Origin: BM524 sp041554435
Lineage (GTDB): Bacteria > Bacteroidota > Bacteroidia > Bacteroidales > F082
Length of the DNA: 24,128 bases
Assembly (NCBI GenBank): GCA_041554435.1
Contig: JBFFLX010000042.1
Location: 1 to 24,128 of the forward strand
Direction of reading: 5' to 3'
Numbering within the stretch: position 1 is the first letter of the stretch; each line of letters starts with the position of its first letter. The position numbers and the translations under genes were made by a program. Below the pieces are notes generated by a model, which saw only the letters and a program-made list of their open reading frames with translations, had not been told where the DNA came from and did not search any database. This document shows, in pieces, positions 16,709-23,683 of the stretch.

Positions 16709-17292
16709 TGAAATTACCCGAATACTTTAATAATATAGAACCTATAGTTTTAAGAGATGAATTATCGAAATTTCTGGGAACTTCCGAAGATGGTGAACTG
16801 GAAATAAGTTATGCTGAAATAGTAAAAATGGCCGGGCATAGTTGTGCTACCGTTGCCGGAGCCTGGATGATGACTAAAAAAGGTTTGAAGGCGCTTTACG
16901 GAGATGAAAAGCCTGTACGTGGCCAGATAAAAGTTGAACTTCGCGATAGCGCTTCAGACGGAAGTGTTGGAGTATCGGCATCAGTGTTTACCAATATTAC
17001 CGGTGCCGGTGGAGCAAATGCATTCAATGGTATCGGAGATAGATTTTCCCGAAGAAACCTGCTCTCATTTGGCGCTGATATTGAAGGTTTTGTAAGATTT
17101 ACCCGCTTGGATAACAACAGAAGCGTGGAAGTAAAATACAGGCCAGCCAATCTGGTTCATCCTTCAAATTTAATGATGACGGCAATAGGGCCAAAGGCTG
17201 ATGATGCGAGTAGAGAAGCCTTTCCACATTTATGGCAGCAAATGGTAAAAGAACTTTTAGAAAACACAGACAAAGTTGTCTTTATATTATAA
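16708..17292 (+). CDS. FmdE-like domain protein, function unknown
   Basis: 194 residues, soluble, no signal peptide. The core MAGHSCATVAGAWMMTKKG (His44, Cys46) resembles the GHxC-x-G-x-A-x-G-x-R segment of FmdE (formylmethanofuran dehydrogenase subunit E) domains, and NITGAGGANAFNGIGDRF resembles their second conserved stretch. In archaea FmdE goes with methanogenic formylmethanofuran dehydrogenase; bacterial homologues occur without that complex and have no settled role, though the His/Cys pair suggests a metal or redox site. I see no C-terminal zinc finger. The gene is coupled to the phosphatase upstream by a one-base overlap and precedes the patatin gene by 6 bases. Family assignment is from motif resemblance only; a hypothetical protein label would also be fair. 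Confidence 0.6.
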   Translation: MKLPEYFNNIEPIVLRDELSKFLGTSEDGELEISYAEIVKMAGHSCATVAGAWMMTKKGLKALYGDEKPVRGQIKVELRDSASDGSVGVSASVFTNITGAGGANAFNGIGDRFSRRNLLSFGADIEGFVRFTRLDNNRSVEVKYRPANLVHPSNLMMTAIGPKADDASREAFPHLWQQMVKELLENTDKVVFIL

Positions 17293-17298
17293 ACACAC

Positions 17299-18165
17299 AT
17301 GAAATTAGGAATTGCACTCGGAGGCGGAGGTGCCCGTGGTCTTGCCCATATCGGAGTGCTTAAAACTTTCGAAAAACACGGTATTCCAATTAGTCAGATC
17401 AGCGGAACAAGTATAGGTGCTTTTGTGGGTGGAGTGTATGCGGTTTTCCACGATGCTAAAAAAGTTGAAGAATTTATTTACGATTTTGTAAACAAAGAGG
17501 CTTTCAAGGATCTAAATCTGGATGCCTTCGATCCGGTTCCACAGCAAAATCAGGGCTACCTGAAAAGCATGCTGAATAGTGCTTATAAAAATTTATCCAT
17601 ATTCCGATCGTGGCGCCATCAGTCGATGCTTACTCCAGAGCAGGTGGAGGATATTTTTAAATTTTATCCAGATAATAATATTGAAGAGCTGGCAGATGAG
17701 AACGGGATAGATTTTGCTGCCGTAACAACAGATTTAATTTCCGGTAGAGAAACCATTATAAGTACAGGAAGTTTAAGGCAAGCTGTTTTGGCAAGTTCAT
17801 CTATTCCGGGAGTGTTCCCCCCGGTAGAAATGCTGGGTACATTAATGTGTGACGGTGGTGTAGCCGACCTGGTTCCCGTTTATGTTTCCCGTAGCAGAGG
17901 TGCACAATTGGTTGTAGCTGTTGATGTTACCAAGAGTTTAAACGAAAAGGAAGACCTTAGCAATGGCTTGAAAATCATCGACCGTGCTCAAACAATATTA
18001 TCATATCAACTTTCAAGGGAACGACTGGCCGGTGCCGACATAGTTATCAGGCCAAGCAGTACACGTTTTTCATGGGCATCGGTAAGGCATATGCCCGAAA
18101 TAATTAAATCGGGCGAAGAGGCTGCGGAAAAAGCATTGCCCTCTTTGGAAAAACTATTGGCATAA
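17299..18165 (+). CDS. Patatin-like phospholipase
   Basis: 288 residues. It has the oxyanion-hole glycines in LGGGGARGLAHIGVLK at the start, the nucleophile elbow GTSIGA (Ser38) and the second catalytic residue in CDGGVADLVPV (Asp185), the Ser-Asp dyad of patatin acyl hydrolases. There is no signal peptide, transmembrane barrel or C-terminal cyclic-nucleotide domain, so it is the short cytoplasmic or membrane-surface form, like RssA. The activity expected is release of fatty acids from phospholipids; the physiological substrate is unknown. It is the last gene of the phosphatase/FmdE-like unit and converges on the S46 peptidase gene. Confidence 0.93.
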   Translation: MKLGIALGGGGARGLAHIGVLKTFEKHGIPISQISGTSIGAFVGGVYAVFHDAKKVEEFIYDFVNKEAFKDLNLDAFDPVPQQNQGYLKSMLNSAYKNLSIFRSWRHQSMLTPEQVEDIFKFYPDNNIEELADENGIDFAAVTTDLISGRETIISTGSLRQAVLASSSIPGVFPPVEMLGTLMCDGGVADLVPVYVSRSRGAQLVVAVDVTKSLNEKEDLSNGLKIIDRAQTILSYQLSRERLAGADIVIRPSSTRFSWASVRHMPEIIKSGEEAAEKALPSLEKLLA

Positions 18166-18192
18166 AAAAAACCTGCCGCTAAAAGCGACAGG
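18164..18192 (-). terminator. Hairpin with minus-strand U-tract, just after the patatin gene
   Basis: Arms at 18172-18179 and 18185-18192 pair over 8 bases around a 5-base loop. On the minus strand the only non-Watson-Crick pair is a G-U wobble, and the stem is followed by eight U (18171-18164) that overlap the patatin stop codon. On the plus strand that pair is C-A and no U-run follows. So it looks like a terminator stopping leftward transcripts before they run antisense into the patatin gene. Confidence 0.6.
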
Positions 18193-18371
18193 CACAACCA
18201 ACTAATTAAATTATCTACAATTATTTCTTTTAAACAAGTATCATTATGAAATTCAATATATGATATCCATTTATGATGCCAAAGGGTTAACACGCTTATT
18301 ATAGGGTAGTTACAAATTTCAACTGCATTTAATTCTTCCAAAAATGGGAATCTTTTTCCAAAATTTTGCAT

Positions 18372-18403
18372 AAAAAAAAGAGGCAGCCAAACGACCGCCT
18401 CTT
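18372..18403 (-). terminator. Rho-independent terminator of the S46 peptidase unit
   Basis: On the minus strand, 20 bases after the peptidase stop, AAGAGGC...GCCTCTT (18378-18384 with 18397-18403) forms a 7-bp stem with a 12-base loop, and U residues follow immediately (18379-18372 read as U on that strand). On the plus strand the stem is followed by a weaker U-rich stretch, so it may act in both directions at this convergent junction. Confidence 0.75.
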
Positions 18404-18422
18404 AATTTTAATATTTATAATT

Positions 18423-20660
18423 CTATTTTTCTGAAGCAGGCTCCATCTCCTTAACTTCACTTTCTGTTTCTTTCATTTCTTTTTTGCAACATCCCGGTTT
18501 ACATGGGCGTTTATTAACGATAGTCAACTCATCGATAATATTTTGAGCACCTGCAAACTTATCAATTATAAACATTACGTATCTAATGTCAACATTAATT
18601 GTTCTTTGTAATTCAGGTTCGAAAGCAATATCGCCACTCATGGCTTCCCAGTTGCCGTCGAAAGCAAGTCCTATTAATTCGCCTTTTGCATTCAAAACCG
18701 GGCTTCCTGAATTACCACCGGTAATATCATGATTGGTTAAGAAACAAACATTCATACTTCCGCATTTGTTGCCATAAGGACCAAAATCATTATTTTCGTA
18801 TAGTTCCTTAAGTTTTGCAGGAACAATAAACTCAAAATTATTTGGATCTTCCTTTTGCATTATACCATCCATGGTTGTGTAGTAATTGAAGTGTACTGCA
18901 TCTTCCGGGTAGTAATCTTCAACTGTACCATAAGTAAGACGCATGGTGAAGTTAGCATCAGGATAGTAATTTTTATCAGGACTCATTTCCCTTAAACCGG
19001 CAATATACAAACGCTCACCTTTTTCTAGTTGTGAATTTGCTTCTTTTGCAGAGCCGGCAATTTCCCTATATTTAGCAAAGAATGCCAAAACTGCTGTTAA
19101 GGCAGGATCTTTTTTAAGTGTTCTTTTCTTTGGATTATCTAAAAACTCACTCACCTTATCTTCATTTGCAAAAATTGATTTCTCGAAAACATAAGCAGCG
19201 TATTCATCATAATCGCCTTTGAACTTTTTATCCATTTCCAATAAATATGTTGGTTGCTGATCCAAAGGAACATTTTCATGATACATTTTCATCATGGCAG
19301 CAAACATATTCTGGTCGATACCGGCATTATAATTTTTAAAATGATCTTTAATTCCTGATTTTAACCTTTCGATGATTTTTGAAGCATCCTGTTCCGATTT
19401 CTTCTTCTCGAGTTCTTTTTGCAATTTGTTGAATGGATAAGCATAAGTTAAAATTTCAGGTCCGCGATAAATAGCTTCACGGAAATACCAGTTTGAAAGA
19501 TTGGTTTCCTTAATTTTATCATAAGCATCAGAAATAATGTTCATGGTTTCACCATATTTTGCTTTGGTTTCGGCTGATTTATTAACCCAGTTCATGAACT
19601 CAGCTTCTTCGCCTTGTTTTTTTTCTTTTACTTTTAAACGCTTCAAACCTTTGGTTTGTCCTATGAAATATTTCCAATAGTTAGCGGTTCTGGCATATTT
19701 AGAAGCATAATCTAAACGTACTTCTTTGTTGGCATCCATACCTTCTTTCATAGTTCTTAATTTTTCAGCACGTATATCAACAATAGTCATATTCGACTGA
19801 TTAACTGCTAAATCAACTCCATAAGAAGAAAGGTATCTTTCAGTACCTCCTGGATTTCCCATAATCATGGCAAAATCTCCTTTTTCAACACCTGCAATAT
19901 TTACAGGAAGGAAGTGCTTAGATTTCATTGGAACATTTTCTTTTGAATAATCGGCAGGTTTTCCATCAGGGGAAGTGTATACACGGAACATTGAAAAGTC
20001 GCCGGTATGACGTGGCCACATCCAGTTATCGGTATCGGCACCAAATTTTCCAATTGATTCCGGTGGAGTTCCTACTAAACGTATATCAGTAAAGATCTCA
20101 TAAACAAACAAATAATATTCATTTCCGCCAAAAAACGATTCTACTATTGCATTATAGTTATTATCTTCTGTTGCGTTTGCAACAATTTTTTTAATGTTTT
20201 CATTTATGGCTGCTTCTCTTTCGTCTTCAGTCATTTCAGCGTTTACACCTACAAGAGTTTTTGCAGTTGCTTCTTCCATTCTCACAAGGAATTTCACGCT
20301 GAGCCCTTCCACAGGAATTTCCTCTTCCTTACTTGTTGACCAGAATCCATCAGACAAATAATCATGTTCAACAGTACTCACTTGTTGGATAGATCCATAA
20401 CCACAATGGTGATTAGTAAGAATCAAACCTTCAGGAGAAATAATTTCACCTGTACATCCTCCACCAAAAATAATAATTGCATCTTTTAAGCTGGAGTGAT
20501 TTACGCTATATATATCTTCAGCACTTAACTTTAAGCCCATCTCCTGCATTTCTGCAATATTCTTATTTATTAAAAGAGGAATCCACATTCCCTCATCAGC
20601 TTTTACACTCGAGCCAAATCCCAGCACAAGGGCAATCATTATTATTAATAATCTTTTCAT
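18423..20660 (-). CDS. S46 family dipeptidyl-peptidase, DPP7-like
   Basis: 745 residues with signal peptide (about 1-21, cut before DEGMW), so periplasmic. The S46 family removes dipeptides from oligopeptides. The chymotrypsin-like triad is present: His85 in LTNHHCGYG, Asp221 in WPRHTGDFSMF and Ser651 in GGNSGSPV. The residue that sets preference at the second position is Gly669 in LAFDGNWEAMSGD. In P. gingivalis DPP7 this is Gly (hydrophobic preference), in DPP11 it is Arg (Asp/Glu), so a DPP7-type specificity is inferred. The family-typical end IIDELTIV is followed by an extra tail of about 29 residues with three Cys (RPCKPGCCKK) and then a Glu/Lys-rich stretch. It starts 29 bases after the manC stop and is probably cotranscribed. 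Confidence 0.94.
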   Translation of the reverse strand: MKRLLIIMIALVLGFGSSVKADEGMWIPLLINKNIAEMQEMGLKLSAEDIYSVNHSSLKDAIIIFGGGCTGEIISPEGLILTNHHCGYGSIQQVSTVEHDYLSDGFWSTSKEEEIPVEGLSVKFLVRMEEATAKTLVGVNAEMTEDEREAAINENIKKIVANATEDNNYNAIVESFFGGNEYYLFVYEIFTDIRLVGTPPESIGKFGADTDNWMWPRHTGDFSMFRVYTSPDGKPADYSKENVPMKSKHFLPVNIAGVEKGDFAMIMGNPGGTERYLSSYGVDLAVNQSNMTIVDIRAEKLRTMKEGMDANKEVRLDYASKYARTANYWKYFIGQTKGLKRLKVKEKKQGEEAEFMNWVNKSAETKAKYGETMNIISDAYDKIKETNLSNWYFREAIYRGPEILTYAYPFNKLQKELEKKKSEQDASKIIERLKSGIKDHFKNYNAGIDQNMFAAMMKMYHENVPLDQQPTYLLEMDKKFKGDYDEYAAYVFEKSIFANEDKVSEFLDNPKKRTLKKDPALTAVLAFFAKYREIAGSAKEANSQLEKGERLYIAGLREMSPDKNYYPDANFTMRLTYGTVEDYYPEDAVHFNYYTTMDGIMQKEDPNNFEFIVPAKLKELYENNDFGPYGNKCGSMNVCFLTNHDITGGNSGSPVLNAKGELIGLAFDGNWEAMSGDIAFEPELQRTINVDIRYVMFIIDKFAGAQNIIDELTIVNKRPCKPGCCKKEMKETESEVKEMEPASEK

Positions 20661-20689
20661 CGTATATTTATGTTAAACTTAATTTTTAT

Positions 20690-21784
20690 TTAAACGAAGG
20701 TGTCACCTTTTTCGGCTTTTACATCATTTACAAATTGTCGTATTTGCTGTTCATCCTGCTTGCGGCAAACAAGCAATGTGCCGTCATCTTCAACAACTAT
20801 ATAGTCGTCGAGTCCCTGTAAAACAACCAATTTATTTTTAGGCATATTTACAATACAGTTATTGCTGTCGTAAAGCATTACATTTTGACCAACAACTGCA
20901 TTTTCATTTTTGTCTTTATCTCTTAAAGTATAGAGAGAACCCCAGGTTCCAAGATCTGACCATCCGAAATCAACGCCTAAAACATACACATTTTCAGCCT
21001 TTTCCATAACTCCATAGTCGATGGAAATATTTTTACAAACCGAATAGGTTTCTCTAATAAAAACATCTTCATCAGGGGTATTATATTTTCCGATTCCTTT
21101 TTCAAAAAGAGTATTTACCTCATCCAAATGAGTGTCGAAAGCCTTCATTATCGATTTTAATGACCAAACAAATATTCCTGAATTCCATAGGAAGTCGCCG
21201 CTACTAAGAAATGTTTTTGCTATTTCCAGGTTTGGTTTTTCGGTAAAGTTTTTAACCTTCTTTAAGCCATCGTAGTCAGCAGCGTGCTTATTGTCTTCAA
21301 ACTGTATATAGCCATATCCTGTGTCAGGACGGCTTGGCTTAATTCCAAGAGTCAACAGCCAATCGTTTTCAGCTGCAGCTTTAAGAGCCAGAGTAATATC
21401 CCGGGTAAACTCGTCTTCCTTCATAATTATATGATCGGAAGGAGCTACCACTATTAAAGCATCAGGATTTTCTTCTTTAATTTTATAATTGGCATAAGCG
21501 ATACAAGGAGCCGTATTTCTACGGGATGGTTCGCATAGCACCTGACTTTCCTTTAGTTCGGGAAGTTGTTCCAAAACTAAATTCTTATAAATACCATTTG
21601 TAACAACATATACATTTTCAGGAGGACAAATATTTGCAAACCTTTCGAAGGTCATTCTGATAAGTGTTTTTCCTGTTCCTAATACGTCGATAAATTGTTT
21701 TGGGCGGGAGGTTTTGCTCATGGGCCAAAAGCGGGCACCAATACCACCGGCCATGATTACGCAATAATTATTTTTATTTTGCAT
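20690..21784 (-). CDS. manC: Mannose-1-phosphate guanylyltransferase
   Basis: 364 residues from the ATG at 21784 (a TTG two codons earlier, at 21790, is also in frame but less likely). It makes GDP-mannose from GTP and mannose-1-phosphate, the donor for mannose and fucose in surface glycans. Nucleotide-binding signature IMAGGIGARFWPMSKTSRPKQF at the N-terminus (first residues to about 30), then VVAPSDHII, GYGYIQFE, FTEKP, LWNSGIFVW and SIDYGVMEKAENVYV with FGWSDLGTWGSL. It is the short form without a C-terminal phosphomannose isomerase domain. It is transcribed first, with the S46 peptidase gene behind it. No other sugar-nucleotide or glycosyltransferase gene is near. The promoter has a perfect palindrome in its spacer. 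Confidence 0.95.
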   Translation of the reverse strand: MQNKNNYCVIMAGGIGARFWPMSKTSRPKQFIDVLGTGKTLIRMTFERFANICPPENVYVVTNGIYKNLVLEQLPELKESQVLCEPSRRNTAPCIAYANYKIKEENPDALIVVAPSDHIIMKEDEFTRDITLALKAAAENDWLLTLGIKPSRPDTGYGYIQFEDNKHAADYDGLKKVKNFTEKPNLEIAKTFLSSGDFLWNSGIFVWSLKSIMKAFDTHLDEVNTLFEKGIGKYNTPDEDVFIRETYSVCKNISIDYGVMEKAENVYVLGVDFGWSDLGTWGSLYTLRDKDKNENAVVGQNVMLYDSNNCIVNMPKNKLVVLQGLDDYIVVEDDGTLLVCRKQDEQQIRQFVNDVKAEKGDTFV

Positions 21785-21807
21785 CTTCAATTTTTTTAAA
21801 GGGCTGG

Positions 21808-21838
21808 CAAAGGTACAAAACTAGTTTTGAATTAGAAA
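21808..21838 (-). promoter_or_regulatory. Putative promoter of manC-S46 peptidase
   Basis: On the minus strand the -7 box TACCTTTG (21815-21808) matches TAnnTTTG exactly. A TTTC (21838-21835), three of four bases of the -33 consensus TTTG, lies upstream with a 19-base spacer, the expected length. The start codon at 21784 is about 24 bases beyond the -7 box. This is the only promoter in the window with both elements at proper spacing. Confidence 0.5.
21816..21829. promoter_or_regulatory. Perfect 14-bp palindrome in the manC promoter spacer, possible operator
   Basis: CAAAACTAGTTTTG reads the same on both strands without a gap. It abuts the -7 box and fills most of the 19-base spacer, where a bound dimeric repressor would block RNA polymerase. 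It is seen once in the window, so its role is inferred from position only. Confidence 0.4.
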
Positions 21839-21912
21839 GCATGATGAGGTACATATTTGAAAATCAAACCAGAGAAATAATGCTTTGAAGTGAATTCATA
21901 ATATTTAGGCGT

Positions 21913-22518
21913 TTATTCAGATGGAATTACAGGAGTAAGGGCATGCACAAGATAGATTTTTTTGTTCTCCATATTTTGGCATTTATATCGGGTTCGCTGT
22001 TTGGGACCCTTTTTAAAACGCCTGCCTCCTTCAATAAAAAATATGGTATTTTCTTCCAGTTCTTCGAGTGTTAACTGACCGTTGTTTTGGTCGTATTTTT
22101 TTATTATTCTACTGAGGTTGAGCTCAGAAGCGGTAGAGGCCTTGCTATTTTTTATGCTTTTTTTTAACTCCGACTCAATGTCTTCGGGAAATATGCCTTT
22201 GTCGATAAAATTTAACATCAGATCACGAAATGTTTGCTTCCACTGTTTCCCATGTGGATCAACTTTGTTCTTATATTTCTCCCAAACATATAAATGTGCA
22301 AACTCGTGTACAAGAGTTATCAGAAACGAATATTTATTGAGATTATAATTAATGCTTATGCGGTGGTTTTTATAATAAACAGGAGGACGATAATCGCCTA
22401 ATTTAGTTTTTCTCTCACGGGCAATCTTTAAATGGACGCTCTTTTCAACTATCCATTTAAAAATAGTGTCGACACTTTTTTCCGGGAGATAATCCATTAA
22501 AACTTGCTTTTCCTCCAT
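21913..22518 (-). CDS. SprT-like zinc metalloprotease-domain protein
   Basis: 201 residues, cytoplasmic. The zinc-binding helix TLVHEFAHLYVWEKY carries the HExxH motif, and HGKQWKQTFRDLM supplies the third His, as in the SprT/SPRTN domain. The C-terminal part (FIEGGRRFKKGPKQRTRYKC) is the form I associate with Bacteroidota SprT-like proteins; it keeps only one Cys, so there is no four-Cys zinc ribbon as in some homologues. Eukaryotic SPRTN cleaves DNA-protein crosslinks, but the role of bacterial members is not settled. The start is the ATG at 22518; a -7 box lies only 5 bases before it. The sigma54 activator gene lies upstream on the same strand, 200 bases away, with a repeat array between. 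Confidence 0.87.
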   Translation of the reverse strand: MEEKQVLMDYLPEKSVDTIFKWIVEKSVHLKIARERKTKLGDYRPPVYYKNHRISINYNLNKYSFLITLVHEFAHLYVWEKYKNKVDPHGKQWKQTFRDLMLNFIDKGIFPEDIESELKKSIKNSKASTASELNLSRIIKKYDQNNGQLTLEELEENTIFFIEGGRRFKKGPKQRTRYKCQNMENKKIYLVHALTPVIPSE

Positions 22519-22522
22519 GGGG

Positions 22523-22530
22523 CAAAAATA
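22523..22530 (-). promoter_or_regulatory. Putative -7 box for the SprT-like gene, leaderless geometry
   Basis: The minus strand reads TATTTTTG, an exact TAnnTTTG match, with its last base 5 positions before the ATG at 22518. Transcripts starting about 7 bases after the box would begin at or next to the start codon. No -33 box is seen; the expected place is inside the G-rich array. Confidence 0.3.
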
Positions 22531-22554
22531 GGGAAAAATGTGTAGGAGAGAGGA

Positions 22555-22632
22555 GGTGAATTGGCGAAAAGGTGATAGGGGGAAATAGTGAAGGGGCGAA
22601 TTTGTGATGGCGAAGAGGCGATGGTGTGATGC
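22555..22632. repeat. Degenerate 8-bp tandem array, consensus near GGYGAWNN
   Basis: Ten units in a row, nine of 8 bases and one of 6: GGTGAATT, GGCGAAAA, GGTGATAG, GGGGAAAT, AGTGAAGG, GGCGAATT, TGTGAT, GGCGAAGA, GGCGATGG, TGTGATGC. The G-rich purine strand stands out from the AT-rich surroundings, and similar sequence may extend left to about 22540. It is non-coding and lies between the sigma54 activator gene and the SprT-like gene. No dyad symmetry or spacer pattern is present. Confidence 0.75.
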
Positions 22633-22718
22633 ACTGTAATTTGATTAAGGAGAATTTGTTAAATACAGAAGGAATCTCCAAATGAAGATAAATTTAAGGA
22701 TAAGTGTACTCTGGAAAA

Positions 22719-23681
22719 CTAAATCTCCAACTTCTTAATCCTGTCCCTAAATGTAGAAAGTTTCATTCCAAGATTTTTGGCTGCATTACTCTGATTCCCA
22801 TCCGATTTACTCATTGCGTCGGTTAGTAAACGTATTTCTATACATTTTAGTAATTCTTTATATGACATATTTCCTGAGTCGAAACATACTTTGCATGATT
22901 TTACGATATTTTCTATCATATCGTTATCTTTAAACCTGTCGGGAAGATCTTTCATACTAATTGTATTCTCGGCAAAAAGCGCTGACCGCTGCACAACATT
23001 TCGCAGTTCTCTTACATTTCCCGGCCAGTCGTAATTCATAAACAAATCCATTACTTCATCACTAACATCCAGATTTTCTTTGGGTTTATATCGTTTTACA
23101 AAATGCTTTACAAGCAATGGAATATCGTTTTTTCTTTCCCTGAGGGGAGGAATTCTAAGTTCCACAACATTTATGCGGTAATACAAATCCTGACGGAAGA
23201 ACTTTTTCTCTACCAGATCTTTAAGTTCTACTTTTGAAGCACAAACCAGTCTCACATCAATTGGTATAGCACTTGTGCCACCAATATGTCGTATTTCTTC
23301 TGCTTCAATAGCCCTCAATAATTTGGATTGTACATTTAATGGTGAATCATCAATATCGTCCAGAAAAAGTGTTCCTTTATCGGCAAGTTCAAACATACCT
23401 TTCTTGCTATGATCGGCATTGGTGAAAGATCCCTTTTCGAAGCCAAAGAGTTCGCTTTCCAGCAAATCGGGTGGTAATGTTGCCAATCCAATTTTCACCA
23501 AAGGATACTGTCCTCTTTTACTCAAGTGATGTATATAATCGGTAAACACTTCTTTTCCAACTCCGGTTTCTCCAATTAAAAGAACACTTATGTCGGAATC
23601 GGCAATACGGTTTATGCGCTCGATGAGGTCGAGCATTTTACTATCCTGAGTAATTAAAGAAACTGATTTTAATAGGCTCAT
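22719..23681 (-). CDS. Sigma54-dependent transcriptional activator (PspF-like, AAA+ plus Fis-type HTH) with altered ATPase motifs
   Basis: 320 residues: AAA+ domain about 8-245, linker, Fis-type helix-turn-helix about 285-318 (NQSNAAKNLGMKLSTFRDRI). There is no N-terminal receiver, GAF or PAS domain. Walker A GETGVGKE (Lys43), FRQDLYYR arginine fingers (Arg163, Arg169) and WPGNVREL (Arg224) are kept. The GAFTGA loop reads GSFTNA (84-89) with Phe-Thr conserved. By alignment to PspF with a +1 offset, three control residues differ: switch Asn64 is Gly65, Walker B Glu108 is Asp109 (LFLDDI) and sensor I Asn149 is Lys150 (CASK). The linker holds a CKVC pair (Cys263, Cys266). The gene starts 2 bases after hypC and is probably cotranscribed. 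These proteins remodel sigma54 holoenzyme; the promoters controlled are unknown. Confidence 0.88.
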   Translation of the reverse strand: MSLLKSVSLITQDSKMLDLIERINRIADSDISVLLIGETGVGKEVFTDYIHHLSKRGQYPLVKIGLATLPPDLLESELFGFEKGSFTNADHSKKGMFELADKGTLFLDDIDDSPLNVQSKLLRAIEAEEIRHIGGTSAIPIDVRLVCASKVELKDLVEKKFFRQDLYYRINVVELRIPPLRERKNDIPLLVKHFVKRYKPKENLDVSDEVMDLFMNYDWPGNVRELRNVVQRSALFAENTISMKDLPDRFKDNDMIENIVKSCKVCFDSGNMSYKELLKCIEIRLLTDAMSKSDGNQSNAAKNLGMKLSTFRDRIKKLEI

Positions 23682-23683
23682 TT

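Noticed and set aside
18006..18371. 121-residue minus-strand frame across the patatin 3' end and the hairpins
   Set aside because: It runs through a terminator-like hairpin and antisense to conserved patatin sequence; composition is not protein-like.
22457..22681. 74-residue minus-strand frame through the G-rich array
   Set aside because: It is made by the Pro/Ser/His-rich translation of the octamer repeats and overlaps the SprT-like start in another frame.
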